A stretch of DNA of 34,581 nt from Desulfobacteraceae bacterium. Lineage in GTDB: Bacteria > Desulfobacterota > Desulfobacteria > Desulfobacterales > Desulfosalsimonadaceae. The notes below the pieces were generated by a model. That model was not told the DNA's origin and made no database searches. It was given only the letters and a program-made list of their open reading frames with translations. Below are positions 1 through 7,732 of this stretch, one piece after another. Each line of letters starts with the position of its first letter. Positions within the stretch are counted from its first letter, which is position 1. The position numbers and the translations under genes were made by a program. The stretch spans positions 1-34,581 of the forward strand of contig JABZFM010000039.1 of the NCBI GenBank assembly GCA_014237465.1, read 5' to 3'.

Positions 1-57
1 TCCCGCATCTTCGGGCCAATCCCACGGTGGCATGTCATAGAGTTTCTTTATCATCAT
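1..57 (-). CDS. Unidentified protein, N-terminal fragment cut by window edge
   Basis: The minus strand opens at ATG 57-55 (a second ATG follows at 54-52) and reads MMIKKLYDMPPWDWPEDAG before leaving the window. An AAGGA-type ribosome site lies just upstream. The acidic, tryptophan- and proline-rich start resembles N-termini of some HEAT-repeat proteins of sulfate reducers, but 19 residues are too few to assign a family. Only the start is supported. Confidence 0.45.
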   Translation of the reverse strand, partial: MMIKKLYDMPPWDWPEDAG

Positions 58-156
58 CCTGTCCTTTCATTCTTTTATCATCTCTTTTGATATCTAAAAT
101 CAGGGTGCCCCCCAAATTTCAAGTAACAGACTTTTTAACATTAACGAATTTAGTAG

Positions 157-210
157 AATTTAGTAGGGACGTCCTTAAATAATAATTTAGTAGGGACGTC
201 CTTAAATAAT
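157..210. repeat. Two adjacent perfect 27-bp direct repeats
   Basis: Positions 157-183 and 184-210 are identical. Each carries the core TAGGGACGTCCTTAAAT with a GGACGTCC palindrome. A partial third start (gaatttagtag) lies just to the left. The second copy runs into the stop codon of the transposase-like remnant at 210-212, so the repeats abut its 3' end, as terminal repeats of a REP-type element might. Confidence 0.8.
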
Positions 211-634
211 TAAATAACTTGACGCAAACAGTCATTCCTGATAAGAGACGGGGTCTGCCCATGACTCTTGATGATCTGGCCGGATATTTTTTCTACACGG
301 TTTTTAAGTTGTTTGTCAGTTTTCATGCGAGCTTTCATTCTTTCAATCACACTGCTGACTGAACTGTATTTTTCCATCCGGAAATATTCTCTAATCTCAT
401 TTAAACGATCACGTCTTAATCGCCGAAATAAGTAAATCGCTACATTTTTGGGCTCATTAAACTGCCCCCTTCTGGAAACAAACAGGGCATCTGTATCTAT
501 GCGATAATACCTGTTTACATACTTAATGATCTGTTCTTTTTCAGGTGCGAGTGTTTTTGCCTGTGGAATCTCATCATCTGTTTTCCGGGCATAATATTCT
601 CCTTTTACCCAGTCAATATCTCGGGGGTCGCGTC
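210..634 (-). pseudogene. REP-associated transposase remnant (DnaA-C-like helix-turn-helix end)
   Basis: On the minus strand an open frame without a usable start reads DWVKGEYYARKTDDEIPQAK and continues for about 130 residues to TAA at 212-210. Its centre (NVAIYLFRRLRRDRLNEIRE, then SSVSSVIERMKARM) resembles the DnaA C-terminal DNA-binding fold found at the end of a group of REP-associated/IS200-like transposases. The N-terminal catalytic half with the HUH motif and tyrosine is absent. The frame degrades into 16-bp tandem repeats at 619-666. I read it as the C-terminal stub of a dead mobile-element gene. A standalone DnaA-C-like regulator is less likely because no start codon is visible. Confidence 0.6.
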
Positions 635-666
635 TCTCGGGGGTCGCGTCTCTCGGGGGTCGCGTC
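619..666. repeat. Three perfect 16-bp tandem repeats
   Basis: The unit TCTCGGGGGTCGCGTC occurs three times without a mismatch at 619-634, 635-650 and 651-666. Sixteen is not a multiple of three, so the array disrupts any reading frame through it. It sits exactly where the transposase-like remnant loses its N-terminal part. Immediately right of it, CTTGACTC (from about 671) and GAGTCAAG form an 8-bp inverted repeat. Confidence 0.85.
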
Positions 667-716
667 TGCTCTTGACTCTTGGAAAAATCCTCAATGAGTC
701 AAGGGCTCCCCCGTCG

Positions 717-1478
717 TTAAGCCTTCATCAAAATTTTCCTACAAATCTCATCCACTTCCGGAAGGGTCTTTGTTAACTGTTTTCCTTCAAGGCTTTCCAT
801 AAATATCGAATGGTCTTTGGGAATCATACCAATAACGTTTGCCGGTTCCAGCTGCTGTTTCATCACATCCTCAATGGCCGGTTCCACCTTGTTTAAAACA
901 AAACAAATCTCTTTATCGGCATTTGCGGCCATCTGCGTCATCTTTTTTGCCAGCTGAAACGACTCGGCCGTGGGGTCAATAACCCCTATGATCAGATCAC
1001 ATTCCCCGACAATCCCCCGGCCGAAATGTTCCACACCGGCCTCAGAATCAACCAGGATCACTTCCCGGTCACCGGTTTCAAGACTGGCCAGAAATTTCTT
1101 CGACAAGACCCCCATGGGACATGCGCACCCTTCCCCGAAATGATGAATTTTTCCGATTACCAGCATCTCAACCCCATCTTCTGCGGATGCGATACATTCT
1201 TTTGGCAGGTCGTCAATTGTCTGTTTTCCTGAAAACAATCCGGCTGGATTGTCCGTCATCAAGGTCTGGTTCAATTTTGCCTTAAACCCTTTTTTCCCAC
1301 CCAGGTAATCCAGCAGATGCATCGGTTCTGCAATCCCTGTCATATTTTCAATTCCGATATTGGATTCATCGCCATCAACGAGGAGCACCCGATACCCCAG
1401 TTTTTTCATGGACCGTGCCATCAATACCGACAAAGTGCTTTTCCCGCACCCGCCTTTTCCGGAAACTTCTATTTTCAT
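717..1478 (-). CDS. CooC-like nickel-insertion ATPase (MinD/ParA-type)
   Basis: A 253-residue P-loop ATPase. The deviant Walker A motif GKGGCGKS occupies residues 7-14, and VLLVDGDESN at 31-40 is the switch region. The pair Cys118-x-Cys120 (EGCACP) matches the CXC metal site of CooC, the dimeric ATPase that inserts nickel into carbon monoxide dehydrogenase. The sequence DSEAGVEHFGRG is also typical of the family. An AGGAG site lies 7 bases before ATG. It is the last gene of the Ton-type operon, only 9 bases after the TonB gene, so co-transcription is likely. No carbon monoxide dehydrogenase gene is in the window, so the client enzyme is inferred from the family only. Confidence 0.85.
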   Translation of the reverse strand: MKIEVSGKGGCGKSTLSVLMARSMKKLGYRVLLVDGDESNIGIENMTGIAEPMHLLDYLGGKKGFKAKLNQTLMTDNPAGLFSGKQTIDDLPKECIASAEDGVEMLVIGKIHHFGEGCACPMGVLSKKFLASLETGDREVILVDSEAGVEHFGRGIVGECDLIIGVIDPTAESFQLAKKMTQMAANADKEICFVLNKVEPAIEDVMKQQLEPANVIGMIPKDHSIFMESLEGKQLTKTLPEVDEICRKILMKA

Positions 1479-1487
1479 TATTTTCTC

Positions 1488-2192
1488 CTATTTAATCAAC
1501 TCAAATGCGATGGGAACCTTCACCCTCACCTGTCTTGCAAAATATTTTTCAGGCGGCGATGAAAACGGCGCCGCATTATTTACCGCGGCAATCGCTGCCT
1601 CATCCAGCGAAGGGAATCCCGAACTCCTGACCACGGTTAAACCGAAAATATAGCCGGTCGGCCCGATCATAAACTCTACAGTCACCATTCCTTCAATATT
1701 TCTTTGCCGAGAAAACGGCGGATACTGCTTACGGCTTTCAATTTTGAGCCGAACCATATCCAGATAATCCATCCGGGACCCGAACCCCCCGGTCTCTTCA
1801 ACCTCCGGCAAAGAGAACTCGACCACATCCATTTTAACATCTTCCGGGATATCTTCAGAAGGTGATTCGGACTCCGGAACAAATTCGTCGGGATTCAAAT
1901 TTTCAACTGCCGCCGGCACGGATTCGATAACCGGAACCGTATAATCCGGCAAAACGGGGGATTGATTTTTCTTAAGAGCATCAGCAGCAGCCTGACGTAT
2001 CCGGGGCCGGGGGATCTGCCGGGTTTGCGGTTTGACTTCTTTACGGACACCGATCTCAATGTACGATATTTTCTTGAAACGAAACCGCCCTGAAGCTTCA
2101 AGAAAAAAAGCCGCATGAATCACGATTGAAACCGCAACCAAAAAATACAATAGCCAGTTTGGTTTTTCTTTATTTATATTCTCTGCGACCAA
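1488..2192 (-). CDS. tonB: TonB-family energy transducer
   Basis: A 234-residue protein with one N-terminal membrane helix (about residues 13-31, WLLYFLVAVSIVIHAAFFL). A proline- and glutamate-rich periplasmic spacer follows (about 50-135). The C-terminal TonB fold (about 150-232) includes GMVTVEFMIGPTGYIFGLTV and SSGFPSLDEAAIAAV. It should span the periplasm and transmit inner-membrane proton motive force to an outer-membrane partner. It lies between ExbD and the CooC-like ATPase in one tight minus-strand operon. No TonB-dependent receptor is in the window, so the cargo is unknown. Confidence 0.9.
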   Translation of the reverse strand: MVAENINKEKPNWLLYFLVAVSIVIHAAFFLEASGRFRFKKISYIEIGVRKEVKPQTRQIPRPRIRQAAADALKKNQSPVLPDYTVPVIESVPAAVENLNPDEFVPESESPSEDIPEDVKMDVVEFSLPEVEETGGFGSRMDYLDMVRLKIESRKQYPPFSRQRNIEGMVTVEFMIGPTGYIFGLTVVRSSGFPSLDEAAIAAVNNAAPFSSPPEKYFARQVRVKVPIAFELIK

Positions 2193-2211
2193 TTATTTCC
2201 TCAACAGATTT

Positions 2212-2628
2212 TTAAAACGACCCTGAGCCTTTTTCCGTGGCAAGGAACAATTTTTGGGCACCGGCTGCCTGGGCAATATCCATCACCTGGACCGCCCGGT
2301 CTAATATTATGTCTCCGTCGGCTTTAATGACCACCAGCTGTTCCGGATTTTCCCGGATCCGTTCCTGCAGACGATCAAACAGATCATTGAAAGCAATCGG
2401 CTGGTTGCCCATATATACCATTCCGGCCGCATTAATATAAACCGTGATTTCCTTCCGGGTTTGAGGGGCGGACGCCTTGGCATCCGGCAGATTAACGTCA
2501 ATTCCCTGCTCTACCATAAAATTTGTGGTCAGCAGAAAATAAATGAGCAGCATAAATACAATATCAATCAATGATGTCAAGGGCGCCTGAATCTGATACC
2601 GGGTTCGTTGTTTTTTATGAACCAGCAT
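2212..2628 (-). CDS. exbD: ExbD/TolR-family proton-channel subunit
   Basis: 138 residues: a short basic cytoplasmic N-terminus, one membrane helix (about 17-37), then a periplasmic domain. Asp22 in SLIDIVFMLLIYFLL is the conserved membrane carboxylate required for proton passage in ExbD/TolR. The sequence DVNLPDAKAS after the helix is typical of the family. The gene sits 18 bases downstream of ExbB and 19 bases upstream of tonB, so the three form a complete Ton motor. ExbD rather than TolR is preferred because the partner is TonB-like and no tolA, tolB or pal gene is nearby. Confidence 0.9.
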   Translation of the reverse strand: MLVHKKQRTRYQIQAPLTSLIDIVFMLLIYFLLTTNFMVEQGIDVNLPDAKASAPQTRKEITVYINAAGMVYMGNQPIAFNDLFDRLQERIRENPEQLVVIKADGDIILDRAVQVMDIAQAAGAQKLFLATEKGSGSF

Positions 2629-2646
2629 ATGATGAATATCCTCTTC

Positions 2647-3252
2647 CTATTTCTGATCCAGCTCTGTTATAAACCTCACAGCCCCGGCGTTTAAGCGGGC
2701 TTCATATTTGTCTACACGTGCAAACAGATAACTATGGGCCACCATGGTCGGAAGCGCTACCGCGAGCCCGAGGGCGGTTGTCAGCATGGCTTCCCATATC
2801 CCCCCGGCCAGCACTGCCGCGTTCACCTTGCCACCCATTTGCTGAATGACCATAAACGCTTTGATCATTCCCAGAACAGTCCCCAGCAGTCCCAGCAAAG
2901 GAGCGATATTGCCTATTGTTGCAAGTGCCTGGAGATATGATGAAAGCCCCCTTACTTCTTCTTCCGTGGCATGGACGATGACCGTCTCCAGTGTCTCCCG
3001 GTCTCGCTCCCTGAACCGAATGGCCTGGGCCAGTACACGGCCCATGGGAGAATTGCTGCTGATCGCTTTTTCATGAGCCGCCTTTGCATCACCGGTTCTC
3101 AACAGACGGATTATTTTATCCGCCAGCCCCGCACCCCGGCTTCGCATCAGGGAAAAGCGTATCATTCGTTCAATAAAAATTGCCAGAGCCAACACTGAAC
3201 ATAAAAAAATCGGGACGACGAGCACACCGCCCTTTGCCAGAAATTCCAACAT
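2647..3252 (-). CDS. exbB: ExbB/TolQ/MotA-family proton-channel protein
   Basis: 201 residues with an N-terminal membrane helix (about 6-28, LVVPIFLCSVLALAIFIERM), a cytoplasmic loop, and two further helices. The conserved GNIAPLLGLLGTVLGMIKAF segment contains the family's TGTVxGM-like signature. The final helix is followed by LAVALPTMVAHSYLF. It forms the pentameric ring around ExbD in the inner membrane. It is the second gene of the operon, 15 bases after the repeat protein. Confidence 0.92.
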   Translation of the reverse strand: MLEFLAKGGVLVVPIFLCSVLALAIFIERMIRFSLMRSRGAGLADKIIRLLRTGDAKAAHEKAISSNSPMGRVLAQAIRFRERDRETLETVIVHATEEEVRGLSSYLQALATIGNIAPLLGLLGTVLGMIKAFMVIQQMGGKVNAAVLAGGIWEAMLTTALGLAVALPTMVAHSYLFARVDKYEARLNAGAVRFITELDQK

Positions 3253-3267
3253 GGATATATCCTCCGG

Positions 3268-4923
3268 TTATTCTGCTTTTTTAAAATCCTCTTTAATGTC
3301 GGGAATGCCGTCAAAATTCAAATCCCTTAACTGCCGAATCATCTTTTCCGAATCGTCATATTCTTCCCAGACATCCGGTTTACCGTCATGATTGGTGTCC
3401 TCCCGGACAGTTACCATGCGGTTGTCGATATAAAAATACCAGATATCCGCCCGGCCGTCGGCATCCGCATCTTTTTCAGCACGGACCGGCGATTGCGATG
3501 CATCATAATACCAGGCCATGTTTAAACATCCGGCGCCGTCAACGGCTTCTTCGCTTTTTATCATTCGGCCGCTGCAATCATAATACTCCCGAAAATCAAT
3601 GCGCCCGTCACTATTTTCATCAATATCTTTTCTTGCCAGACCTTCTGCGGTATAGAAAAAAATTAAATCGACAATCTTATTTTCATCTGAATCGAGTTCT
3701 ATAATTACGTTCCAGCCGGCCTGGTCAAATTTTTGTGTAACTTCAAAAAAACCGTTGAAATCATCATCCTTGATCAGACGCTGCTTCTCACCGTTGGTAT
3801 AAAATATCTTTAAATCCGCTTTTCCATCATCATTCCTGTCACTTTCAAACCATTCCAGCGACTCCTTGCAGTACCCCTGCCACTGGTCCGGAACGCCGTC
3901 TGCGTTGGTATCCAAAATAATTTTTTCAGAATTTTCATCATTATCAAAAAAAACCGTGCGATCCATGACACCGTCAAAATCCGTATCCTTTTTATATTGC
4001 ACTCTTTTTCCATTTTTATAATAGGTTTCAATGTCATTTGCGCCGTCAAAATTTACATCCTGAGTTTCAATAATTTCCTCAAACTCCGGGCTGCTCCGGT
4101 ATTCGATCGTCAAATCAAACACACTGTCCCGGTTTAAATCCTTTTTTTCCGTCACCAGCTTCCCATCGTTGTATTCCCGCCGGGTTTCAAGATAACCGTC
4201 CGTATCCAGATCATGGCAGGATTTCTCCGGCTCCTGTTTTTGATTATAAAATATCTCCTGTTCCGGCAAGCCATCCCCGTTTTTATCAATCTTTTTATAT
4301 ACCATCTGCTTGTTTTGATAGGTTTTCCAGACATTGACGTTTCCATCGCCGGTCTCATCAAAGGTGGAAGATGCCAGGGTGCCTTCCTGGTAAAAAAAAT
4401 TCTGATCAAATGTTCCGTCTTTATTTGTATCTTTTTTAATTTCTGATATTTTTTCGTTTCCATCAAACAAGATCACATAAATCACATTTCCCTTTGGATC
4501 CATTTTCTCCTGGGAAACGCGATGGCTTTGATCAAAAAAATTCCGGGTATCCATTGCCCGGTCGCCGTTTGTATCTCTTTCCGCCCGGACCAGATTGCCG
4601 TTTTCGTAATATTGAATGGAGTCAATATGGCCGTCTGCGTCTTTGTCGATTTCCAGCTGTTTAACATTTCCATCTGCATCAATATATGCGACCTGATCGA
4701 TGACGCCGTCATTATTGATATCCCGTTTCAAAGACCTTTGGCCGGCAGATGAAATATCGGCACAAAAGATCCCTAAGATTACGAGACATATCACCGGACG
4801 CAGCACCAGGGATAGCACCAGGGATAGTTCCGGATACATCCATCGGGACGATCGATGGACCGGTTTTACTTTTTGTTGATATTTACAACCGTTCACATGC
4901 TCACCGCTTTTAGTAAATGTCAT
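3268..4923 (-). CDS. Exported protein of about 20 Ca-binding-type DxNxDGxxD repeats
   Basis: Almost the whole protein is an array of about 20 units of 23-26 residues with the consensus D-x-[ND]-x-D-G-x-x-D followed by a short aromatic strand. Examples are DTNADGVPDQWQGY, DRNDDGKADLKIFY and DTNHDGKPDVWEEY. Such acidic loops bind calcium in EF-hand, dockerin and thrombospondin type-3 proteins. A hydrophobic signal segment ending near DISSAG implies export. The start is uncertain: the frame is open back to a TTG at 4965, ATG 4923 is used here, and ATG 4839 would give a compact signal peptide. It is the first gene of the ExbB-ExbD-TonB-CooC-like operon, so a surface or periplasmic role tied to Ton-dependent transport is possible. 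No catalytic domain is visible. Confidence 0.8.
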   Translation of the reverse strand: MTFTKSGEHVNGCKYQQKVKPVHRSSRWMYPELSLVLSLVLRPVICLVILGIFCADISSAGQRSLKRDINNDGVIDQVAYIDADGNVKQLEIDKDADGHIDSIQYYENGNLVRAERDTNGDRAMDTRNFFDQSHRVSQEKMDPKGNVIYVILFDGNEKISEIKKDTNKDGTFDQNFFYQEGTLASSTFDETGDGNVNVWKTYQNKQMVYKKIDKNGDGLPEQEIFYNQKQEPEKSCHDLDTDGYLETRREYNDGKLVTEKKDLNRDSVFDLTIEYRSSPEFEEIIETQDVNFDGANDIETYYKNGKRVQYKKDTDFDGVMDRTVFFDNDENSEKIILDTNADGVPDQWQGYCKESLEWFESDRNDDGKADLKIFYTNGEKQRLIKDDDFNGFFEVTQKFDQAGWNVIIELDSDENKIVDLIFFYTAEGLARKDIDENSDGRIDFREYYDCSGRMIKSEEAVDGAGCLNMAWYYDASQSPVRAEKDADADGRADIWYFYIDNRMVTVREDTNHDGKPDVWEEYDDSEKMIRQLRDLNFDGIPDIKEDFKKAE

Positions 4924-5023
4924 AAAACATTCCATATTTAAAAAAACATGAAACAAACTTTCCAAAAATTAAAACCATCAAGTCAGGCCTGAAACAATAC
5001 CATTACCATGGATTAACCACAAA

Positions 5024-5074
5024 AAAACCACAAAAGCCAAGAAAAAATCAACCGAGTTTCGCTCTTGTGGTTTT
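5024..5074 (-). terminator. Rho-independent terminator after the zinc-ribbon gene
   Basis: AAAACCACAA at 5024-5033 and TTGTGGTTTT at 5065-5074 form a 10-bp stem. Read on the minus strand the stem ends in a run of seven Ts. It lies between the stop of the zinc-ribbon protein (5126) and the start of the repeat-protein operon (about 4923), where it would insulate the two minus-strand units. The 31-base loop is long for an intrinsic terminator. Confidence 0.55.
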
Positions 5075-5125
5075 ATTTATGATTTATTGTAATGTCGAGT
5101 GGTTGAAAAAGAACGCTGGCTTTAT

Positions 5126-5911
5126 TTACCCTTCCATATCCCGCAGCCCAAGCGGCAAACCCAGTATTTCAGACCAGACTACTGCGTTCCTGAGCCCTTC
5201 CCGGGACAGTTGACGGGTAATTTCCATTTCACCAATGGCCGGCGCGGCTTCCTGGCGCCCGTCACCCGGCATTCTTTCATACGCCCTGCTTTTTTTCGCA
5301 ACTGTGCGGTACCTTCTTTCAGGCGCTATTAGAGATTCGCTGGTTACCTGTTTTAATGTCAATTCACCATTCAAAATCTGATATTTATGCTGCTCACCGC
5401 AACTGTCACAGTAAATCAGACCGCTTTGCATTCCGGTTCCCAGGTCCGTTATCTCTTTCATGGGTTCATCGCAGGCCATGCATTCCGGCCAAAATTCTGC
5501 TATTTCCCGAACCGGATCATCATGAATAATCGGCTGTTTGGGCGGCCGGGCAACTTTTGCCTTTTCAGGTCTTTTTTCCGGCTCCCTTGCCGCAGCATCA
5601 CTTTCGGAGATAATATCATCCCACCCGGTGGAATGCTTTAATGGTGTGCCCGCTGACTCAGGCTCAGCAGCATTCTCCATCTGCTTTCGGGCCTCTTCCA
5701 GCAATTGCTCCAGCACGTTCTTCCACCCGGATTTTTTTTCAGGTTGTTTCACGGGTTGTTTCACGGGTTGTTTCACGGGTTGTTTCACGGGTTGTTTCCC
5801 GGCTGTTTCTTTTCCGGATGTCTGCTTACCGGCTTTTTTCAATTGTTTCATTATATTGGAAATAATAATGATTACAAAAATAATGAAAAATATTACATCT
5901 CCAAAATCCAT
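5126..5911 (-). CDS. Membrane-anchored zinc-ribbon protein with KQPV repeats
   Basis: 261 residues, family not recognised. An N-terminal membrane helix (about 5-21, DVIFFIIFVIIIISNIM) is followed by a basic linker with KQPV repeated four times (residues 39-54). A charged helical region comes next. A zinc-ribbon-like site has Cys144-x-x-Cys147 and Cys168-x-x-Cys171. The topology suggests a cytoplasmic domain tethered to the inner membrane. It lies downstream of floA and the two NfeD genes on the same strand, separated from floA by a palindromic element, so it may be a microdomain-associated partner. The repeat tract is encoded by near-perfect 12-base repeats and could vary in length. Confidence 0.75.
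   Translation of the reverse strand: MDFGDVIFFIIFVIIIISNIMKQLKKAGKQTSGKETAGKQPVKQPVKQPVKQPVKQPEKKSGWKNVLEQLLEEARKQMENAAEPESAGTPLKHSTGWDDIISESDAAAREPEKRPEKAKVARPPKQPIIHDDPVREIAEFWPECMACDEPMKEITDLGTGMQSGLIYCDSCGEQHKYQILNGELTLKQVTSESLIAPERRYRTVAKKSRAYERMPGDGRQEAAPAIGEMEITRQLSREGLRNAVVWSEILGLPLGLRDMEG
5744..5803. repeat. 12-bp tandem repeats inside the zinc-ribbon gene
   Basis: The unit TTGTTTCACGGG occurs four times exactly at 5744-5791, followed by a degenerate fifth copy to 5803. On the minus strand it encodes the KQPV repeats. The period is a multiple of three, so copy-number change would alter linker length without a frameshift. Confidence 0.85.
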
Positions 5912-5958
5912 GATGGTCCTTTCATGGAAAAATTAACGTATTATTGAGAAATGATTTA

Positions 5959-6077
5959 AAAACCCCAGATCGCATCCAAGAACAAGGCGCGGGCCGACGA
6001 GAAAACGGAGCATATAAGCATATGTGAGCATTTTGAGAAGGACCGCAACGCCGTTATTGGATGTTAGATGGGGTTTT
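5959..6077. repeat. About 120-bp palindromic intergenic element
   Basis: The element begins AAAACCCCAGATCGCATCCAA and ends TTGGATGTTAGATGGGGTTTT, so the ends are inverted repeats with few mismatches (AAAACCCCA, CATCCAA and GGCG all pair). It begins 3 bases after the floA stop codon and separates floA from the zinc-ribbon gene. It encodes no protein and looks like a REP/MITE-type repeat. If transcribed it could fold into a long hairpin and modulate the distal gene. Confidence 0.6.
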
Positions 6078-6080
6078 CTA

Positions 6081-7079
6081 CTACCCTTCCTGATCCGGCG
6101 TGGGTGCCCCCTTACTGTCTTTCGGGCCGCCGATGGCATCCCGCATCTGCGTATCTGCCTGGATATTGCGGATCTTCAGGTAATCCATGACGCCCAGATT
6201 ACCCTGCCGGAAAGCGTCCGCCATTGCCAGGGGTACCTGAGCCTCTGCCTCAACGACCTTTGCCCGCATCTCCTGCACCCTTGCCATCATCTCCTGCTCC
6301 GCCGCAATCGCCATTGCCCGGCGTTCTTCGGCTTTTGCCTGGGCGATTTTTTTGTCTGCTTCCGCCCGGTCGGTTTCAAGCTCCGCACCGATATTTTTTC
6401 CCACATCCACGTCTGCAATATCAATGGATAAAATTTCATAAGCGGTTCCGGCATCCAGCCCCTTTTCAAGCACGCGCTTGGATATACTGTCCGGATTTTC
6501 CAGCACCTTTTTATGGCTGTCCGATGAACCGATGGTGGTGACGATGCCTTCGCCAACCCGGGCGAGAATGGTTTCCTCTCCGGCCCCCCCCACCAGCCGA
6601 TCAAGGTTGGCCCGGACGGTTACCCGGGACAATGCCTTGAGCTGAATACCGTCTTTGGCCATAGCCGCAACAATGGGGGTTTCGATCACCTTGGGATTAA
6701 CGCTCATCTGGACGGCTTCCAGCACATTCCGGCCGGCCAGGTCAATGGCGGCCGCCCGGTTGAATTTTAACTCTATATTGGCCTTGTCTGCGGCAATCAA
6801 AGCCTGGACGACCCGCATCACCTCACCGCCGGCCAGGAAATGGGATTCCAGATCATCGGTTGTAATATCTGACAGACCTGCTTTCACCGCCATAATTTTG
6901 GTTGTTACCACAAGCTTTGGGGGCACTTTTCGAAACCGCATGAACACGATATTGAACAGCCCCACCCGGGCACCGGATACCAGCGCCTGCACCCATAGAG
7001 AAATGGCTGATCCAATAAAATATATTAAAATGATCAGCGCAATAAATAAAAGAATTACAAAAATCTGTTGGATTCCCAT
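6081..7079 (-). CDS. floA: Flotillin-like protein FloA
   Basis: A 332-residue protein of the FloA (UPF0365) family at the expected length. An N-terminal hairpin membrane segment (about 4-29) leads into the SPFH-like domain, with the family sequences [20 protein letters not shown] and [21 protein letters not shown] glutamate/alanine-rich coiled-coil (about 225-290) and a C-terminal tail follow. FloA scaffolds membrane microdomains. Two NfeD genes lie directly upstream on the same strand, the usual genomic partnership. The gap to the short nfeD gene is 170 bases and contains a CCACAGGACACAGAG-type repeat. Confidence 0.93.
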   Translation of the reverse strand: MGIQQIFVILLFIALIILIYFIGSAISLWVQALVSGARVGLFNIVFMRFRKVPPKLVVTTKIMAVKAGLSDITTDDLESHFLAGGEVMRVVQALIAADKANIELKFNRAAAIDLAGRNVLEAVQMSVNPKVIETPIVAAMAKDGIQLKALSRVTVRANLDRLVGGAGEETILARVGEGIVTTIGSSDSHKKVLENPDSISKRVLEKGLDAGTAYEILSIDIADVDVGKNIGAELETDRAEADKKIAQAKAEERRAMAIAAEQEMMARVQEMRAKVVEAEAQVPLAMADAFRQGNLGVMDYLKIRNIQADTQMRDAIGGPKDSKGAPTPDQEG

Positions 7080-7249
7080 TGAAACACTCCTTTTGGCTTT
7101 AATGGTTTGACTGATTATTTAAAAGTCTAGTAAAAAGTTCTTTTTGACCACAGGACACAGAGAAAATATTTTATTTTAAAAAACTTACCTCTGTTATCTC
7201 TGTGATCTCAGTGATGAATTTTATTTTTTAAGAAGCCATACATTCAACG

Positions 7250-7732
7250 CTATTCTTCAACCTGCTTGACGATGACCTGATTCCCCTCCACTGTGACAAC
7301 GGCAACCGCGGTTCCTTTTTCAATATACTCCCCCCGGCTGACCACATCCACCCGCTGATTCTTGATCAAAACGGTCCCGGCAGGCCTGAGATTGGTGATC
7401 GCGGTCCCGGTACCCCCCAGGTACGTACTGAGCTCTTCAGGCTGCGAAGAATACCCGTTTGTTTTAGAAAGTTCTGTTTTCAGGGTAACCGGTGATTTGG
7501 CAAGCAGTTTGATACCAACAATCAGTACAACCGGCAGCATAATCACATCCGCTATCACAAACATCATCCCTGCAAAAGTGGATACTTCCGCAAATACGGT
7601 GTACAAGGAATACCCGAATAGACCGGCGGCAATAATTGACAAAATACCGCCGGACGGAAGAATAATTTCCGCAATTATAACCACCACGCCTGCCAGCTGT
7701 AAAATAATCGGAATAATTAACGCGCCCATCAT
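7250..7732 (-). CDS. Short NfeD-family membrane protein
   Basis: 160 residues without the protease domain. Two or three membrane helices occupy about residues 3-80 (LIIPIILQLAGVVVIIAEIIL; GILSIIAAGLFGYSL; a further helix near 57-77). A C-terminal OB-fold of about 60 residues contains GTAITNLRPAGTVLIKNQRVD and GTAVAVVTVEGNQVIVKQV, the NfeD C-terminal domain. Its ATG overlaps the end of the long nfeD gene by 4 bases, so the two are translationally coupled. It probably interacts with FloA through the OB domain. Confidence 0.88.
   Translation of the reverse strand: MMGALIIPIILQLAGVVVIIAEIILPSGGILSIIAAGLFGYSLYTVFAEVSTFAGMMFVIADVIMLPVVLIVGIKLLAKSPVTLKTELSKTNGYSSQPEELSTYLGGTGTAITNLRPAGTVLIKNQRVDVVSRGEYIEKGTAVAVVTVEGNQVIVKQVEE

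Noticed and set aside
5538-5936. Plus-strand frames rich in Cys, Gly and Phe repeats (for example repeated CFTG) opposite the zinc-ribbon gene
   Set aside because: They are the antisense of the KQPV repeat tract; the minus-strand protein has a membrane anchor and ordered Cys4 site, and the plus frames lack ribosome sites.
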